64,000 bases of DNA from Pseudomonas sp. CFBP13508 (GTDB taxonomy: Bacteria > Pseudomonadota > Gammaproteobacteria > Pseudomonadales > Pseudomonadaceae). A program made the position numbers and the translations under genes. Under the pieces are notes generated by a model. It was not told where the DNA came from and did not search any database. It worked only from the letters and a program-made list of their open reading frames with translations. The stretch spans positions 153,320 to 217,319 of the forward strand of contig NZ_QFZZ01000001.1 of NCBI RefSeq assembly GCF_005233515.1. The letters are read 5' to 3'. Positions 62,622-64,000 of this stretch are shown in pieces; position 1 is the stretch's first letter; each line of letters opens with the position of its first letter.

Positions 62622-63152
62622 ATGGTCATTGCATGTCTGGGATGGGGCTCACTGATCTGGAAACCGGACGGCTTGCCGCTGGCCAGCGAATGGTTTGCCG
62701 ACGGGCCGCAGGTACCGATCGACTTCGTTCGCGTCAGTGACACTGGCGAGTTGACTACAGCCATAAGCGCGAACGCGCCGCCGTGCAAAGTGCTGTGGTC
62801 GGTCCTCGACGTGACCGATCTCGATCAGGCCCGTGAGCTCCTGCGTATCCGAGAAGGCGTGCCGGAGGGCAGGGAGGATGGCATCGGCAGCTTCACCCTC
62901 GGTCCCTCGGCGATGGGCGTGCTTGCTGAATGGGCAATTCCTCGGCAACTCGATGCGGTGATCTGGACGGCGCTGCCCGGCAGATTCAAGAACATTGAAG
63001 GCCTGGTGCCGAATGTCGACGACGCAGTTTCTTATCTGGCCGGGTTGAGCGGCGCGGCGCACGAACAAGCGCGCGACTATATCGAACAGGTGCCGGCGCA
63101 GATCGACACGCCGTATCGCCGTGAAATCATTGCCAGGCTTGGGTGGAAATGA
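62622..63152 (+). CDS. Hypothetical protein, possibly gamma-glutamylcyclotransferase-like
   Basis: 176 residues. The N-terminus MVIACLGWGSLIWKPDGLPL recalls the YGSLxW opening of the gamma-glutamylcyclotransferase-like fold, but the rest (for example DLDQARELLRIREGVPEGREDGIGSF) is not obviously that family and no catalytic Glu can be assigned. AGAAGG lies upstream of the ATG. It is coupled to the next small gene by an overlapping stop and start, so the two probably act together. Confidence 0.65.
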   Translation: MVIACLGWGSLIWKPDGLPLASEWFADGPQVPIDFVRVSDTGELTTAISANAPPCKVLWSVLDVTDLDQARELLRIREGVPEGREDGIGSFTLGPSAMGVLAEWAIPRQLDAVIWTALPGRFKNIEGLVPNVDDAVSYLAGLSGAAHEQARDYIEQVPAQIDTPYRREIIARLGWK

Positions 63153-63394
63153 TGAGCGCCCGCAGCCAGGCGCAAATTGCCGCGATCTTCGATCAGCTGT
63201 TGGCACTGCGAGAAAGTGTGGACATTCTCCAGCACGTGGAGAGCGCCAGCGTCGAGTCGCTGCGTGGCCATCAGACCGTGGACGCTCCCGAGGCGCTGGA
63301 TCTGGTGTTTCAAAAGCTGCAAGAAGACATCGCCAGCATGGAGGAAACGTTGGCGACGATTGCCGAGGCGACCGGGGACGTGCCGAAGTTGTGA
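63149..63394 (+). CDS. Small helical protein coupled to the preceding gene
   Basis: 81 residues; the start ATG overlaps the previous stop (ATGATGA), and a second ATG follows immediately. The sequence is an acidic helical hairpin (AQIAAIFDQLLALRESVDILQHVES, then VFQKLQEDIASMEETLATIAEAT), suggestive of a short coiled coil. No family recognised. Its coupling suggests a partner of the upstream protein. Confidence 0.65.
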   Translation: MMSARSQAQIAAIFDQLLALRESVDILQHVESASVESLRGHQTVDAPEALDLVFQKLQEDIASMEETLATIAEATGDVPKL

Positions 63395-63441
63395 GGGTGT
63401 CGCGGGGGTGGCATGCAGAGATGATTTGCCTGGTCTGGCGC

Positions 63442-63600
63442 CTTCGCGAGCAGGCTCGCTCCCACAATTGATTCGTGAATCGATTGATTTCCGGGGTCTG
63501 ACGCAAATCCCTGTGGGAGCGAGCCTGCTCGCGAAAGCGCTGGATCTGGCACTTACTCTGTTGGATGTGCCGACGTTATCGCGAGCAGGCTCGCTCCTAC
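63442..63600. repeat. Cluster of three REP elements
   Basis: REP units lie at 63442-63465 (reverse), 63513-63536 (forward) and 63578-63600 (reverse, last unit with CTAC in place of CCAC). The first two and the last two each form opposed pairs, so the block can fold in two alternative REPIN-like ways. Confidence 0.9.
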
Positions 63601-64000
63601 AACGGGGCTGGATCTCTCACCACGCGCAACGCATCCACCACCAGTGAAAACGCCGGCGACGGTTGACGGCGACTGGGGTAGTAGAGGTGGAAGCCGCCGA
63701 ATGGTTCGCACCAGTCTTCCAGCACTCTGACCAAACGCCCTTCGGCCAGATGCGCACCGAACTCGTCTTCAGGCAGGTAGGCAATTCCCAATCCGTTCAC
63801 GGCCGCGTCGGTGATGTGCACGGTGGAGTTGAACACCAGTTGGCCGTCGACCCGCACTTTCAGCTTTTTGCCCTGACGCTCGAATTCCCAGGCATCGACA
63901 CCGTCGTAGGTCGGAAATCGAATGTCGATGCAGCGGTGCGCCGCCAGATCGCGCGGATGTTGCGGGGCGGGATGCCGGGCAAAGTAGTCGGGCGAGGCGA
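63597..64000 (-). CDS. LysR-family regulator, C-terminal part (cut by window edge)
   Basis: The frame is open from the right edge to the stop at 63597, about 133 residues. It reads ASPDYFARHPAPQHPRDLAAHRCI, then WEFERQGKKLKVRVDGQLVFN and AAVNGLGIAYLPEDEFGAHLAEGRLVRVLEDW, which is the C-terminal half of the substrate-binding domain of CrgA-like LysR regulators. The helix-turn-helix half lies beyond the window. The stop lies inside the last REP unit. Confidence 0.85.
   Translation of the reverse strand, partial: ASPDYFARHPAPQHPRDLAAHRCIDIRFPTYDGVDAWEFERQGKKLKVRVDGQLVFNSTVHITDAAVNGLGIAYLPEDEFGAHLAEGRLVRVLEDWCEPFGGFHLYYPSRRQPSPAFSLVVDALRVVRDPAPL

Noticed and set aside
63442..63600. Possible CRISPR array
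   Set aside because: The repeated units are REP palindromes in alternating orientation with unequal spacing, not direct repeats with unique spacers; no cas genes.

Overview
The window looks like a chromosomal segment of a fluorescent-group Pseudomonas. The evidence is the high-GC coding style, many copies of the Pseudomonas REP element (GTGGGAGCGAGCCTGCTCGC type, often paired head-to-head as REPINs), a LapF/BapA-type giant adhesin with its own type I exporter, a DUF6124 gene and several AraC/LysR/TetR regulators. This assignment is inference; no rRNA or tRNA gene was seen that could settle the species.

Layout. 0-12 kb is ordinary housekeeping and accessory metabolism: a SAM methyltransferase, a secreted tyrosine phosphatase fused to an autotransporter barrel, an MscS-type channel, an AraC regulator, a hexapeptide-repeat protein, a bestrophin-like channel, an MFS carrier and an SDR with a divergent LysR regulator. 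12.4-16.0 kb is a sharply AT-richer island holding only two coupled genes: a 62-residue membrane protein and a 1139-residue protein whose layout reads as TPR-like helices, a GreA/GreB C-terminal-like domain and a PIN-nuclease-like domain. The two proteins share a short Gly/Asn-rich motif. I regard this as the best candidate for a little-described conflict (defence or abortive-infection) system.

16-29 kb holds a SnoaL-like protein and an AraC regulator, a nickel/cobalt module (InrS/RcnR-like repressor, RcnA-type exporter, small YHYH protein) with a readable operator-promoter, a DUF6124 gene behind interleaved inverted repeats, an APC permease, and a TetR gene followed by a FadL-like porin and an RND efflux pair. 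The last two transcription units carry near-identical candidate operators.

29.6-39.3 kb is one tightly overlapping eight-gene operon that looks like a cryptic biosynthetic cluster for an amino-sugar or glycoside-type product: class III aminotransferase, GNAT, nucleotidyltransferase, beta-phosphoglucomutase-like HAD fused to an NAD epimerase, GH65 phosphorylase, MFS exporter, DegT aminotransferase and FAD oxidoreductase.

39.3-44.4 kb holds an NAD-binding reductase-like protein and a flavin monooxygenase, divergent from a sigma-54 activator. A good -24/-12 promoter and paired palindromes lie in the intergenic region. 44.6-61.8 kb is a trypsin-like lipoprotein facing the adhesin locus: adhesin (3906 residues, 36 repeats of about 85 residues), TolC-like, ABC transporter and HlyD-like, all on the minus strand. 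The right end has a DUF2188 protein, two small proteins, a three-REP cluster and the C-terminal part of a LysR regulator cut by the window edge.
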